A stretch of DNA of 64,000 nt from Calothrix sp. NIES-4105 (GTDB taxonomy: Bacteria > Cyanobacteriota > Cyanobacteriia > Cyanobacteriales > Nostocaceae): NCBI RefSeq assembly GCF_002368415.1, contig NZ_AP018290.1, positions 9,105,717 through 9,169,716 on the forward strand, read 5' to 3'. Shown here piece after piece: positions 18,397 through 26,810 of the stretch; position 1 is the stretch's first letter, and every line of letters begins with the position of its first letter. A program made the translations under genes and the position numbers. A model generated the notes under the pieces. It saw only the letters and a program-made list of their open reading frames with translations, was not told the DNA's origin and made no database searches.

Positions 18397-19659
18397 TTAT
18401 TTTTTCTCAACACGAATACCATCATTTTCAATTGCACTATAAGCTTCACTGTTCATTAATCCTAACCAAGGGTCAGAACTTGGAGTCAGAAACAGTTGTG
18501 CATATACTCTTTCATTTAGTATGTTTACATTACTTGTTACATTAGGTTGAGTGAACCATTGATGAATTTGTCTGTGCAGCATATACTCGTTTCTGACAGT
18601 ATCTAACGCCATTGCAGTTTCAAAGTTACTAACGATGCGCTGCAAATCATTCGACGTACCTTTTTGGTTGAACCGTTTGGAATTTATTAAGGCAACACTA
18701 TTCTTATCTAGCTTGGCATCGTTAACATAAAGTTGAGCAATACGTTGCCACGTTGCTTGGTCTGTAATTTCTCTAAGCGGCGCCGGATTACTAGTACTTG
18801 GTGACATACCTTGTAACATCGGCGCCTCTACTCGCATCTTCGTAACAGCAATTGTACCAGCAACAGGTGCGCTAGGGGAATTAGAATTTATAGGCATTTC
18901 TACCAAACGTGGAGGGTTTGAAATTCCAAGTTTGGCTAAGTCTTTACTCCATTGCTGCCCAATAGATGCTAAACGCTGTGTGTGATATTCGCGTAAAAAG
19001 TTTTCTTTGCTAGCACTAGGGCGCCTATTATATTCTTTGATTAATTTTTCACCATTAACCAACTGCTTCAAGAAAGCTTGCGGTCCGTATAACCCAGGAA
19101 TTGCATCAACAGGGCGCCCAGCACTATCTAATATATAGTGAATGCTGTTACCTGTAATAGTCCGTTCTAATTTACGTCCATCACCAAAATCTACAGTTAC
19201 TTTGGGCGCCGAACGTACAGTTTGCCAGTGCAATATATAATTTTGGCGTAAATATTTAGATATTTCCGCATTCGGATATAACGCTACACGGAAGAAGCGA
19301 CTATTTGCACAGCTTAAATCTTCATCAAGTCTTCCCAACAACCGTAGTGAAAGAATAGGTTTTCCACTAACCCTTGCTTTCTCTTTCGCTTGTTCAATAT
19401 CAGTGTACCAATATAGCTTAGAAGCATAACAGTCTTTCTGCTGACAAACTGCATCTAAAGCAGCGCGCGTTTGTGATGAAGGGTTATTAAGTTCCTTTGC
19501 ATAAGTACTAAGAAACCTTTCTAAACCCTGCTGTCCCTGACTGCGAAATTGTGCAACCTGTGGTTGGGGAGTTGCTGCAAACGTTTGATTATAAGCTGGT
19601 GCCAGAGAGGCGCCGACTATAGTGCAAGTTAATGCTGTTGTAAGAAATTTCGATTTCAT
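18397..19659 (-). CDS. Exported protein with thioredoxin-like domain
   Basis: A 420-residue protein with an N-terminal signal peptide (hydrophobic run after MKSKF, cleavage near TFAATP). Residues ~100-230 look like a thioredoxin-fold domain: LYWYTDIEQAKEKARVSGKP, then strands around YILHW and HYILDSAGRPVDAIPG. No CxxC is present, so redox activity is unlikely. The C-terminal half is a proline/serine linker and a helical domain of unknown role. It probably functions in the periplasm. Confidence 0.65.
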   Translation of the reverse strand: MKSKFLTTALTCTIVGASLAPAYNQTFAATPQPQVAQFRSQGQQGLERFLSTYAKELNNPSSQTRAALDAVCQQKDCYASKLYWYTDIEQAKEKARVSGKPILSLRLLGRLDEDLSCANSRFFRVALYPNAEISKYLRQNYILHWQTVRSAPKVTVDFGDGRKLERTITGNSIHYILDSAGRPVDAIPGLYGPQAFLKQLVNGEKLIKEYNRRPSASKENFLREYHTQRLASIGQQWSKDLAKLGISNPPRLVEMPINSNSPSAPVAGTIAVTKMRVEAPMLQGMSPSTSNPAPLREITDQATWQRIAQLYVNDAKLDKNSVALINSKRFNQKGTSNDLQRIVSNFETAMALDTVRNEYMLHRQIHQWFTQPNVTSNVNILNERVYAQLFLTPSSDPWLGLMNSEAYSAIENDGIRVEKK

Positions 19660-20037
19660 AATATGTTAAGTAGGGTGTGTGAAAGCTATTACAAATCATA
19701 ACCATAATGAGGAATTATGATAGCTTTCACGCACCATCAGAATGAAAGCAATTGTAATATTGTAAAATTTTTATAACGTTATGATTCCCCCCCTCCACGC
19801 GCTCTGTTGGGGGATCAAATGCGCTTATAACAAAACATGAACAGCTTAAATTAAATCAGCTTTGATTTTATCAGACTATTGCTGTAATTTTTTGTTCCCC
19901 AACTATAATCAATTATAATAAAACTTCACATTCCCAATGTTATAAAACTTTTCCGAAATCAATAAATTGCAACTTGTAATCTTAAAATAAGAGTAAATCA
20001 CAACTTTAAATATCTAATATATAGCCCGGAGATAGTA
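19660..20037. other. Divergent promoter region with 62-nt inverted repeat
   Basis: 378 bp of AT-rich DNA between two divergent genes for exported proteins. It contains the 62-nt fold-back element at 19674-19735 and a C-rich/G-rich pair near 19788-19815. The right 100 bp should hold the promoter of the gene at 20038. Confidence 0.55.
19674..19735. repeat. 62-nt inverted-repeat element (GGTGYGT ends)
   Basis: GGTGTGTGAAAGCTAT pairs with ATAGCTTTCACGCACC around an AT-rich loop. An element of equal length and equal ends lies at 43121-43182, so these are two members of one short mobile or structural family. Confidence 0.75.
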
Positions 20038-20448
20038 GTGACTACACAAAATTGGAAGAAACTATTTGTAGTATTCGGATTAGGAATTACAGCAGTTACT
20101 CCCTTTTTACCAGCTTCTGCCAAGGAGGCGCCCAAAGCTGAAAGATTCCGCGTTGTTGGCACAGAACCATTCTGGGGTATAGACATCAACCAAAAAGGTA
20201 TTGTTTACACTTCCGTGAAGGATAATATTAACAAACAAACATTTCGTTATGTGCCACCTCAACCAGCACAAGGAAGAACTCTAGAAGCTGTGAGAGTTTA
20301 CCGTTTTGGTGCCAACCCTAATCATATCCTTATTCTTCATAAAGATAATGGCTATTGTAGCGATGGCATGTCTGATAATAAATATCCTTACACAGCAACC
20401 TTGATTTCTGGCAATACAGTTAAAACTGGTTGCGCTCAAAATCAATAA
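20038..20448 (+). CDS. Exported small protein of the GTEPFWG type
   Basis: A 136-residue protein starting with GTG, preceded by CGGAGA eight bases upstream. There is a signal peptide with cleavage near PASAKEA. The mature domain starts with RFRVVGTEPFWGIDI, a hallmark of a widespread uncharacterised periplasmic domain (COG3650-like), and has two cysteines (GYCSDGMSD and KTGCAQ) that could form a disulfide. Function is unknown. Confidence 0.7.
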   Translation: MTTQNWKKLFVVFGLGITAVTPFLPASAKEAPKAERFRVVGTEPFWGIDINQKGIVYTSVKDNINKQTFRYVPPQPAQGRTLEAVRVYRFGANPNHILILHKDNGYCSDGMSDNKYPYTATLISGNTVKTGCAQNQ

Positions 20449-20465
20449 TAGTGACTTTATAAGCG

Positions 20466-21431
20466 TTAACTTTGTTCAAGTAGCTTGACTAGGGCGTATA
20501 CTGTATCAATATGTGGAGTTGGGGTATTTGTTAATTTTCCTAATTCGGCAACGGCGCCAACAATTGCATCAACTTCAGTTGGACGTTTAGCTTCGATATC
20601 TTGTAGCATCGAGGTTTTGTGGGCGCCTACTTTTTGGGCTCCAGCAATTCGTTGTTCTAATGTAATACCAAAATCTATTCCTAGTTTTTGCGCGATTGTT
20701 TGCGTTTCGGTCATAATAGCCAAAGCTAGTTCTCTTGTTAAAGGATATTGGCAAATTTTATCTAAAGTAGTGCGTGTAAGTGCGCTGATGGGATTGAATG
20801 CGACGTTTCCCCATAATTTAACCCATAAATCAGTACGAATTTGATTGCGTATTGGCGCCTTTAACCCAGCTTTTTTGAGTACGTTTGCTAAAATTTGAAT
20901 TCGTTCGGTTTTGGCGCCATCAATTTCACCAATACTAAAGCGTTCACCTTCGATATGTCGAATTACTCCTGGTTCTGCAATTTCTGCGGCAGGATAAACT
21001 ACGCATCCAATAGTACGCTCTACACCTATATTCGCTTCTACCGTACCATCGGGGTCAACTGATGTAATTTTTGCTCCTTCATATTGAGTTCCACACTTAC
21101 GGAAGTACCACCAAGGTACACCATTTTGTGCTGGAACTACCATTGTTTGGGAATGATATAAACTAGGTAAACTAGCAGCTATCGGTGGCAGACTTTGAGC
21201 TTTCATTGCCAATATAACTACATCTTGTGGTTCTAGAGTACTAATATTATCTGTTGCAGCAATGTTAGATATATGGGTTGCACTCTGCTCTGTAATTAAT
21301 TTTAATCCATGAGTTTGAATAGCATTTAAATGGGCGCCTCTAGCTATTAGCGTTACTTCTTCTCCTGATAATGCTAGCTTTGCTCCTAAGTAACCACCAA
21401 TGGCGCCGGCGCCGACTATACAAATTTTCAT
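20466..21431 (-). CDS. panE: 2-dehydropantoate 2-reductase (ketopantoate reductase)
   Basis: A 321-residue NADPH-dependent reductase of the ApbA/PanE family. It starts MKICIVGAGAIGGYLGAKLA with the GxGxxG fold, followed by DVVILAMKAQSLP, the catalytic lysine region (RTDLWVKLWGNVAFNPISAL) and a C-terminal helical domain with TSMLQDIEAKRPTEVDAI. The canonical role is ketopantoate to pantoate in coenzyme A synthesis. Several cyanobacteria carry paralogues, so substrate specificity is not certain. Confidence 0.88.
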   Translation of the reverse strand: MKICIVGAGAIGGYLGAKLALSGEEVTLIARGAHLNAIQTHGLKLITEQSATHISNIAATDNISTLEPQDVVILAMKAQSLPPIAASLPSLYHSQTMVVPAQNGVPWWYFRKCGTQYEGAKITSVDPDGTVEANIGVERTIGCVVYPAAEIAEPGVIRHIEGERFSIGEIDGAKTERIQILANVLKKAGLKAPIRNQIRTDLWVKLWGNVAFNPISALTRTTLDKICQYPLTRELALAIMTETQTIAQKLGIDFGITLEQRIAGAQKVGAHKTSMLQDIEAKRPTEVDAIVGAVAELGKLTNTPTPHIDTVYALVKLLEQS

Positions 21432-21519
21432 TACACTACCTCTTGATAAATATTACAATTTTATTCCTTCTCTTCCTCTTGTGGAGCAGGCATCCGAAGC
21501 TGCCCTTGCAGTAATTTCT

Positions 21520-21560
21520 TTTTTTTACCACTCCAGACGCAGAGTTCACAGAGATAAAAG
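21520..21560 (+). repeat. Left flank of inverted repeat around ART/HEAT-like genes
   Basis: TTTTACCACTCCAGACGCAG followed by CACAGAGATAAAAG. The inverse copy lies at 23088-23130, and the pair encloses the module at 21632-23083. Confidence 0.65.
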
Positions 21561-21631
21561 TTAAAAAAGAGATTATCATTTGATTTGAGTGACTTTGATC
21601 TGATATATTGATATGGTATTGTAGATACTAA

Positions 21632-22078
21632 GGAAATTTTTGCATTAGCAGGAATGAGATTGAGATTCTTTATCATGGTACATCTTCTAGCCGTGCAAAG
21701 AAAATAGTGGAACAAGGCTTTAGACAAGCTCCTACCTTTTTCGCAGAAGAATATCCAACTGCTAGGTATTTTGCTTTTGAGTCGATATCTAGGTATAATA
21801 CTGAATTAAAACGTCAAAATAGATTTACTCTTGAAACTCCACCAAAATCTTTGACTATTATCGAGTTTCAAATATCGAAAAGCCTTGCATTTGAGCTAAA
21901 AATTGATAGAGTACATAGAACCCGAATTGGGCAAGAGATGGATTTACCTATTTTATATATTGAAGGAGGTTCTGAGCATGAAAGAATATTGTATCGTATT
22001 AATACGTTTAATCAAGCACTAAAATCAGGGCAAATAAATACAAGACGTTATAGAATTAGGCTAGAAGATTATGGATAA
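21632..22078 (+). CDS. ADP-ribosyltransferase-fold-like protein, start missing or unusual
   Basis: The frame is open from 21632, and the domain-like part starts at EILYHGTSSSRAKKIVEQGF, an H-G-T motif like that of KptA/DUF3990-type ART-fold proteins that use NAD. The conserved motif lies upstream of the first conventional start in this frame (GTG at 21707). Before the motif there is only ATT (21659 or 21665), so either an ATT start is used, the 5' end is frameshifted, or the gene is decapitated. The C-terminus has YIEGGSEHERILYRINTFNQ, ending in the overlapping start of the next gene (ATGGATAA). A toxin-like role with the downstream gene as partner is inferred. Confidence 0.5.
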   Translation, partial: GNFCISRNEIEILYHGTSSSRAKKIVEQGFRQAPTFFAEEYPTARYFAFESISRYNTELKRQNRFTLETPPKSLTIIEFQISKSLAFELKIDRVHRTRIGQEMDLPILYIEGGSEHERILYRINTFNQALKSGQINTRRYRIRLEDYG

Positions 22079-22499
22079 CAAGTATTGTCAGAAACTAATT
22101 AAAAGGCTCCATAGTAAAAGATTGCCTGATGATGTTGCTAAAGAAATTATTAAATTAGGCAAGGATGGATACGATTATTTGTGGGAAATAATAGATGACT
22201 CGAATCTTACTGACTACCAAGTTATCAACATAATCAGAATTTTATATCAGATGAAGTACTATGATATCGATGTATTTGTTAATAAACTTTTGTCATTTAC
22301 CCAAGATAAAAGAATTGATGTGCGCTCAACAGCGTGTTTTCTAGCAATCTGCTTATTTCGCATCAAAAAAGAATTTAAAGAACTAAATATTCCTTTGGAG
22401 CAAGAAATATTGGTAAAATATCTTCGTCAAGCTTTAGAAATGGAGTTGCACCAAAGTATTAGACAACAAATTGAAGATTTGTTTCAAGTAAGTATTTAA
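22071..22499 (+). CDS. Small helical-repeat (HEAT-like) protein, copy 1
   Basis: A 142-residue helical protein starting within the last codons of the ART-like gene (8-bp overlap). Helical pairs include DDVAKEIIKLGKDGYDYLWE and LTDYQVINIIRILYQMKYYD, then KRIDVRSTACFLAICLFRI; the spacing is like HEAT/ARM units. The coupling suggests a partner such as an immunity protein or antitoxin. A degraded tandem copy follows at 22508. Function is unknown. Confidence 0.6.
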   Translation: MDNKYCQKLIKRLHSKRLPDDVAKEIIKLGKDGYDYLWEIIDDSNLTDYQVINIIRILYQMKYYDIDVFVNKLLSFTQDKRIDVRSTACFLAICLFRIKKEFKELNIPLEQEILVKYLRQALEMELHQSIRQQIEDLFQVSI

Positions 22500-22507
22500 T
22501 TAATAGA

Positions 22508-23083
22508 AAAGGCGTTAAAAAAATTAATAAAAAGACTTCATAGCACACGATTACTTGACGATGTTGCGTCATGGATTTTTAAGTTTGGTAAACCTGGGTA
22601 TTATTACTTATGGACGGTAATAGATGACCCTAGTTTCACCTGACTTTTCACGGTATGTTAAAAACCTCTCCCCCAACCCCTCTCCTACGAGGAGAGGGGG
22701 GTATATTTTTCCCCCTTCCCTTCAAGGGAAGGGGGTTAGGGGGTTAGGTTTTACGTTCATTTTTCCACATAACGTGAAAAGTCAGTAGTTTCACAGATTA
22801 TCAAGTTATCAACTTACTTAAAGCTTTATTTCAGATGAAGTACCATGATATAGATTTATTTGTAAGTAGACTTTTATCGTTTACTCAAGATAAAAGAATT
22901 GAAGTACGTTCAACAGCTACTTTTCTGGCAATATGTTTATATCGTATAAGTGACAGATTTAAGGAATTAAATATTCCTTTAAAGGAAGAAATCTTAACGC
23001 AATATTTGTATAAAGCTTTAGTGTTGGGATTGAATGAAGCAATTATAGAGGAAGCACAAGATGTTCTTAAAGTCAGTATTTAA
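22508..23083 (+). pseudogene. HEAT-like protein copy 2, split by a MITE
   Basis: If bases 22640-22785 and one target duplicate are removed, the frame reads continuously: KKLIKRLHSTRLLDDVASWI, ... LWTVIDDPSFTDYQVINLLK, ... KYHDIDLFVSRLLSFTQDKR, ending DVLKVSI. That parallels copy 1 along its whole length. No start codon is apparent at its 5' end. The 3' part from 22835 could be translated alone as an 82-residue piece. Confidence 0.8.
22640..22785. mobile_element. 146-bp MITE with 9-bp target-site duplication
   Basis: The ends are CTGACTTTTCACGGTATG and the inverse CATAACGTGAAAAGTCAG. It is flanked on both sides by TAGTTTCAC (22631-22639 and 22786-22794), a perfect 9-bp duplication. The interior has two C/G-rich palindromes (CCTCTCCTACGAGGAGAGG; CCCTTCAAGGGAAGGG). 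It has no coding capacity. A related element is at 39294-39441. Confidence 0.9.
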
Positions 23084-23087
23084 AACG

Positions 23088-23130
23088 CTCTTTTCTCTGC
23101 GCTCTCTGTGTCTGGAGTGGTGAAAAAAAG
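23088..23130 (-). repeat. Right flank of inverted repeat around ART/HEAT-like genes
   Basis: Read on the minus strand it gives TTTTTTTCACCACTCCAGAC and then CAGAGAGCGCAGAGAAAAG, matching 21520-21560. A short GGGCAAGGATGCCCGC hairpin follows at 23140-23166. Confidence 0.65.
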
Positions 23131-23176
23131 TTATTACAAGGGCGGGCAAGGATGCCCGCTCCACAAGAGGTAAAGT

Positions 23177-24667
23177 TTATTCTATCTTTAGTAGTTTGGA
23201 CATGTTGAGTCTTTGTAGTTTGCCAGTGGCGCCGCGCGGTAATTCTTCTAGGATATGAAATTTTGCTGGCACTTTAAATTCTGCGAGCATTTGTGAACAG
23301 TGCGAACGTAGTTCTTTTTCGTCTGTTGGATTTTTTAATACTACTGCTGCGTGAATATCTTCGCCTAGGGTTTTGTGTGGTACGGCAAAGGCAAGTGCTT
23401 CGCTAACAGCAGGATGTCGTAGCAGTACATCATCTACTTCTAAGGGTGATATTTTTTCGCCACCTCTATTAATTAATTCTTTTAATCTTCCTGTTAATGA
23501 TAAATATCCTTCTTCGTCTAAAAAACCTTGGTCGCCGGTTCTAAACCAACCGTTGACGAAAGCTGTTGCGTTGGCTTGAGGATTATTTTCGTAACCATCT
23601 ATAACGTTGGCGCCTTTTACTACTACTTCTCCTAAGCTGCCTGTAGGTAAAAGATTTCCATCCGAGTCCATAATGCCAACATCTACACCAAAGCCGTAAC
23701 CAACACTATTATGTTTGCGTGTTTTGGGTGGTAAGGGATTGGTTGTCATTAAGTGGGCTGCTTCGGTCATGCTATATGATTGGATGACGGGAGCGTTTAA
23801 TGTTGCTTCGATTTGTTCTAAGATTACTGGTGGTAAAGGCGCGCTGCTTGAACGAATAAATCTAAATTGGTTTGCCTGAATAATTTCTGAGTTACGACTA
23901 GCTCGTGCTAATACCATTTGATGCATTGTTGGCGCCGCAGAATACCAAGTTGGTTTAAATGCTTCTACAAGTTTCCAAAATTCTAAAGCATTAAAACCAG
24001 GGGGGCAAATTACTGTACCTCCAGATGCAAAAGTTGATAGCATACAGCCTACTAAACCATGAATATGGAATAAAGGCATAACTAAGAGCGTTTTGTCATT
24101 CGCTGTTAACGAGTAAGCATTGACAAAATTATTCGCAGAGGCAATTAAATTACGATGGCGAATAGGTACTCGTTTGGGGCGACTAGTTGTACCACTAGTG
24201 TGGAGAACCATTGCTATGTCTTGCTCTGAAGCTTGCTCAACTTCACGCGCGTGCGGTTGTGCTTGAACTAACTCAAAATGTAAGGCGCCATCATCTGAAG
24301 TTTTAACCATTATCACTTTCATTGCTTCTGTACAAGCCGCAAGCGCATTATTGTTACTATCTGGTAAAATAATTAACGCTTTGGCTTGCGTATCTTCGTA
24401 ATAAAAAGCAAACTCTTCTTGTTTATACTTGGGATTCAACGGACAAGCAGTAGCCGCAATCGTAGTAGCCAAAAATACAGTTATCATCTCCGGGCTATTA
24501 GAAATAGCAATAGCAACTCTGTCTCCACGTCCTAAACCAAAGCTATTAAGTTGTTCTGCAAGCTCAACCACATTCTCTCGTAGTTGCTTGTAGGTCATAG
24601 CCGGACGTTCGTTTGAAGTTAGGGCTATATGTTCGTCTGCACCATTTAGAAGATTTAAGATATTCAT
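23177..24667 (-). CDS. Acyl-CoA synthetase (class I adenylate-forming, AAE3-like)
   Basis: A 496-residue AMP-binding enzyme. Signature A3 is MVLHTSGTTSRPKRVPI, A5 is YSMTEAA, A8 GWFRTGDQGFLDEEGYLSLTGR followed by the hinge and KELINRGGEKISP, and the catalytic lysine near the C-terminus lies in PRGATGKLQR. It activates a carboxylic acid as acyl-AMP and then forms a CoA thioester. Overall look is closest to plant/fungal AAE3 (oxalyl-CoA synthetase) and cyanobacterial relatives, but the substrate is unproven. Confidence 0.88.
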   Translation of the reverse strand: MNILNLLNGADEHIALTSNERPAMTYKQLRENVVELAEQLNSFGLGRGDRVAIAISNSPEMITVFLATTIAATACPLNPKYKQEEFAFYYEDTQAKALIILPDSNNNALAACTEAMKVIMVKTSDDGALHFELVQAQPHAREVEQASEQDIAMVLHTSGTTSRPKRVPIRHRNLIASANNFVNAYSLTANDKTLLVMPLFHIHGLVGCMLSTFASGGTVICPPGFNALEFWKLVEAFKPTWYSAAPTMHQMVLARASRNSEIIQANQFRFIRSSSAPLPPVILEQIEATLNAPVIQSYSMTEAAHLMTTNPLPPKTRKHNSVGYGFGVDVGIMDSDGNLLPTGSLGEVVVKGANVIDGYENNPQANATAFVNGWFRTGDQGFLDEEGYLSLTGRLKELINRGGEKISPLEVDDVLLRHPAVSEALAFAVPHKTLGEDIHAAVVLKNPTDEKELRSHCSQMLAEFKVPAKFHILEELPRGATGKLQRLNMSKLLKIE

Positions 24668-24694
24668 CTGTATATTGCAAAGCTACTGCATAAT

Positions 24695-25189
24695 CTATTT
24701 TATGTTAAGCATTGAATTCCATGTTGGGGGTATTTCTGCTGGATTTTGAAAAATTACGGGCAGCCAAGTTGCACTCTTAAACCTGTTTTCCCAGTGGTGT
24801 AGTTGTTCTCGCGCGTCTCGTACTGATTGATAAAGAGATTTTCCACCTCGAAACGCTTTAAAAAAGTTTCTTAAAAAGTCTTGTGCAACTTCATCTGGCA
24901 CCCACTCGCGCATGACAATTATTTGTGGAATACGCAAAGTTGCTAAATTAATGGCTAATCCCATGCCATCACAAGAGTTGAAAATTGCTAGTTTAAAACC
25001 ATTTTCAATTGCGTTTGAGAGAGCATATTTTAAATCAGCAATCGTTAGCTTTTCTGATGAATTTGTATATATATAACCAATTTCATCATTGTTGCTGCTA
25101 GAACTATGCCCCGCAAAATAGAGAATATCCCATGTTTTATGCCAAAGTAACTCATTTATTTGTTTTCTAATCGCGGTTCTTTCGTACAT
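24695..25189 (-). CDS. Short CHAT-domain (caspase-like) protein, N-terminally truncated
   Basis: A 164-residue CHAT protease core. The catalytic histidine is in ILYFAGHSS (H28) and the cysteine in LAIFNSCDGMG (C73); the AFRGGKSLYQSVRDAREQL helix and WLPVIF end are typical. CHAT domains normally start with about 60-80 more residues and follow TPR or other sensor domains; here the frame starts just before the histidine strand. It is probably a decayed fragment of a larger gene, though both catalytic residues are kept. Confidence 0.7.
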   Translation of the reverse strand: MYERTAIRKQINELLWHKTWDILYFAGHSSSSNNDEIGYIYTNSSEKLTIADLKYALSNAIENGFKLAIFNSCDGMGLAINLATLRIPQIIVMREWVPDEVAQDFLRNFFKAFRGGKSLYQSVRDAREQLHHWENRFKSATWLPVIFQNPAEIPPTWNSMLNIK

Positions 25190-25551
25190 AGCGTGCTAAA
25201 TTTTAATTAAAATCTACAAGTACGCTTTATTTACAAGGCTTACAGTCACTTATACTTTCAATTTAAGCAAGGAATACCATTCTGATGCTAATAATGGCTG
25301 TAAGACAAGCCCAGCAATAGTTGTAAGCTGATTTACCCACAAGTTTAGCACGCGCTTTGTACAGATTTCAAAGTAAAAATGAAAGTTTTAAAGCTAGCAA
25401 CAGTTATCGATACGTCAGGAAATTTGCACCTTGATTGATAGATGTATTCAAAAATTTAGCTTGAACTTCCTATTGTACCTCACGCTTACTAAGAACCCCC
25501 TTTTGTAGCTTTTCTCGCATAGAAGCGGCCTGTCTCTGACATCACTCTAAT
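25190..25551. other. Intergenic, nothing recognised
   Basis: About 360 bp of AT-rich DNA between the CHAT fragment and brnA. I see no continuation of the CHAT gene and no repeats. Confidence 0.5.
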
Positions 25552-25815
25552 TTATCCATCATTTCTTACTTTACTTTGATGCTCAAAGTAAGAACGTAAT
25601 ACAGTGTTTATTAAAGACTGATAGCCTTTACCTTGACTTTTAAACCATTGTAAAATATCACTGTCAATTCTTAATGAAATTGCTTGTTTAGTGATAGGTT
25701 CAATCAGTTTTGCCTTCTCCCAAAAATGCTCATCTAATTCGGGAATATCAGTAGTATCAATATCCTCATCAGGTATACTTTCAATTTCTTTAAGTCGCTT
25801 GGCTGAGATAGTCAT
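25552..25815 (-). CDS. brnA: BrnA-family antitoxin
   Basis: An 87-residue antitoxin with acidic N-terminal half (IPDEDIDTTDIPELDEHFWE) and a C-terminal ribbon-helix-helix: TKQAISLRIDSDILQWFKSQ, then GYQSLINTVLRSYFEHQ. It normally binds BrnT and represses the operon. Its ATG overlaps the original stop of brnT as ATGA, the standard toxin-first order. Since brnT has a nonsense mutation, the antitoxin may be left without a functional toxin. Confidence 0.88.
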   Translation of the reverse strand: MTISAKRLKEIESIPDEDIDTTDIPELDEHFWEKAKLIEPITKQAISLRIDSDILQWFKSQGKGYQSLINTVLRSYFEHQSKVRNDG

Positions 25816-26075
25816 GCGGATTCTCTTCTTTCTTTTGGAGTTGCTTTTCTTGCTGAAATAATACGAATAATTCCTTCTCTTTCAGTATGAGTTACAGTCA
25901 CAATAACTACACCTTGTATTGTCCCTATACTGATTTATCGAATTTCCCCATAATCAAAACGGTCGTCAATACTGGTAAATATAATCCCGTCAAATATTTC
26001 TCTTGCCTCCTCAAAGCTGATGCCATGTTTTTTCAAATTTTGGGTATTTTTGTTTTCATCCCACTCAAACTGCAT
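25812..26075 (-). pseudogene. brnT: BrnT-family toxin with in-frame stop
   Basis: From ATG at 26073-26075 the frame reads MQFEWDENKNTQNLKKHGIS, then FEEAREIFDG and DDRFDYGEIR, all characteristic of the RelE-fold ribonuclease BrnT. A TAA at 25935-25937 interrupts it where the family has an aromatic residue. Beyond it the same frame continues ISIGTIQGVVIVTVTHTERE, then IIRIISARKATPKERR, ending at TGA 25812-25814 overlapping brnA. Restoring one codon gives a normal 87-residue toxin. A longer upstream start is not needed. Confidence 0.85.
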
Positions 26076-26138
26076 TATGAATAGTATATACAATCTGTAT
26101 CTACAATTCACACTAGCATGTTTATGATTGAGATGCAA

Positions 26139-26672
26139 TATGCCTTCGGCATTAAGCGGAGCTTATCGCTTTTGGGATTTTGGTATGGAAATTTCGCCTT
26201 ATGCAACTGGGGCACCGAGCGTCAAAACCCTCTGGTTGATTCTAGTGCAGCATGGCGAAAATAAACCCACCATTACAAAGCTTTTTAAGTTAAAATACTT
26301 AAGAAAAAGCAAGCCACTTTAACAAAAGGGCGCCTTCCTAACTTATCCATTGGATAATTGTAGACGGTTGCTCACAGTCTAGATAATACATTTTTAGTTT
26401 TTAGTGTGCGTGCGTTACAGCGTTTTATACGAAGCATATTCAGCAATTTTGCCTTTAAATATTTGTATTCAAAAAATAAAAGATGCTTTACTTCAAGACA
26501 ATACAAAAGCTGATTTGCTACAAGATTTGATTGAACTATTGCATGAGATACATACACAGTACATATATACAAACATTTAAATTTGCCTTGCGTTGAATTG
26601 TGGCATTATCTAGAGGTTTGGTTTGTACTTCCTCCCGTGGCATCGAGAGGCGTCAGTTTCTTTAGTAAACAA
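26139..26672. other. Intergenic with faint gene debris
   Basis: No complete gene. On the plus strand 26462-26580 a frame reads ICIQKIKDALLQDNTKADLL and so on, looking like a fragment of a helical protein but with no start. Nothing else was recognised. Confidence 0.4.
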
Positions 26673-26810
26673 TTAATTTACCTTCACAGATACTGTCCAT
26701 CCCAACCGCAAGGCCAATGTCCGCGCGCGATACCACTCCATTAAGTTATGGACTAAAGCGTGGTCTGTGTCATTAATTTTGATAGGTACGTAGTAGCGCT
26801 GTCTTCGCAT
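26673..26810 (-). CDS. Possible 45-residue small protein reaching into a repeat
   Basis: The minus-strand frame MRRQRYYVPIKINDTDHALV continues with HNLMEWYRARTLALRLGW and ends VSVKVN. The tryptophan/arginine-rich composition is protein-like, but the first 15 codons lie in the 118-bp tandem repeat at 26767-27002, so the start may be accidental and the rest a gene fragment. No family was recognised. Confidence 0.35.
   Translation of the reverse strand: MRRQRYYVPIKINDTDHALVHNLMEWYRARTLALRLGWTVSVKVN

Noticed and set aside
25935-26138. BrnT start at 26138 giving a longer N-terminus
   Set aside because: The extra 21 residues have no counterpart in BrnT; the family begins at MxFEWDxxK, found at 26075.
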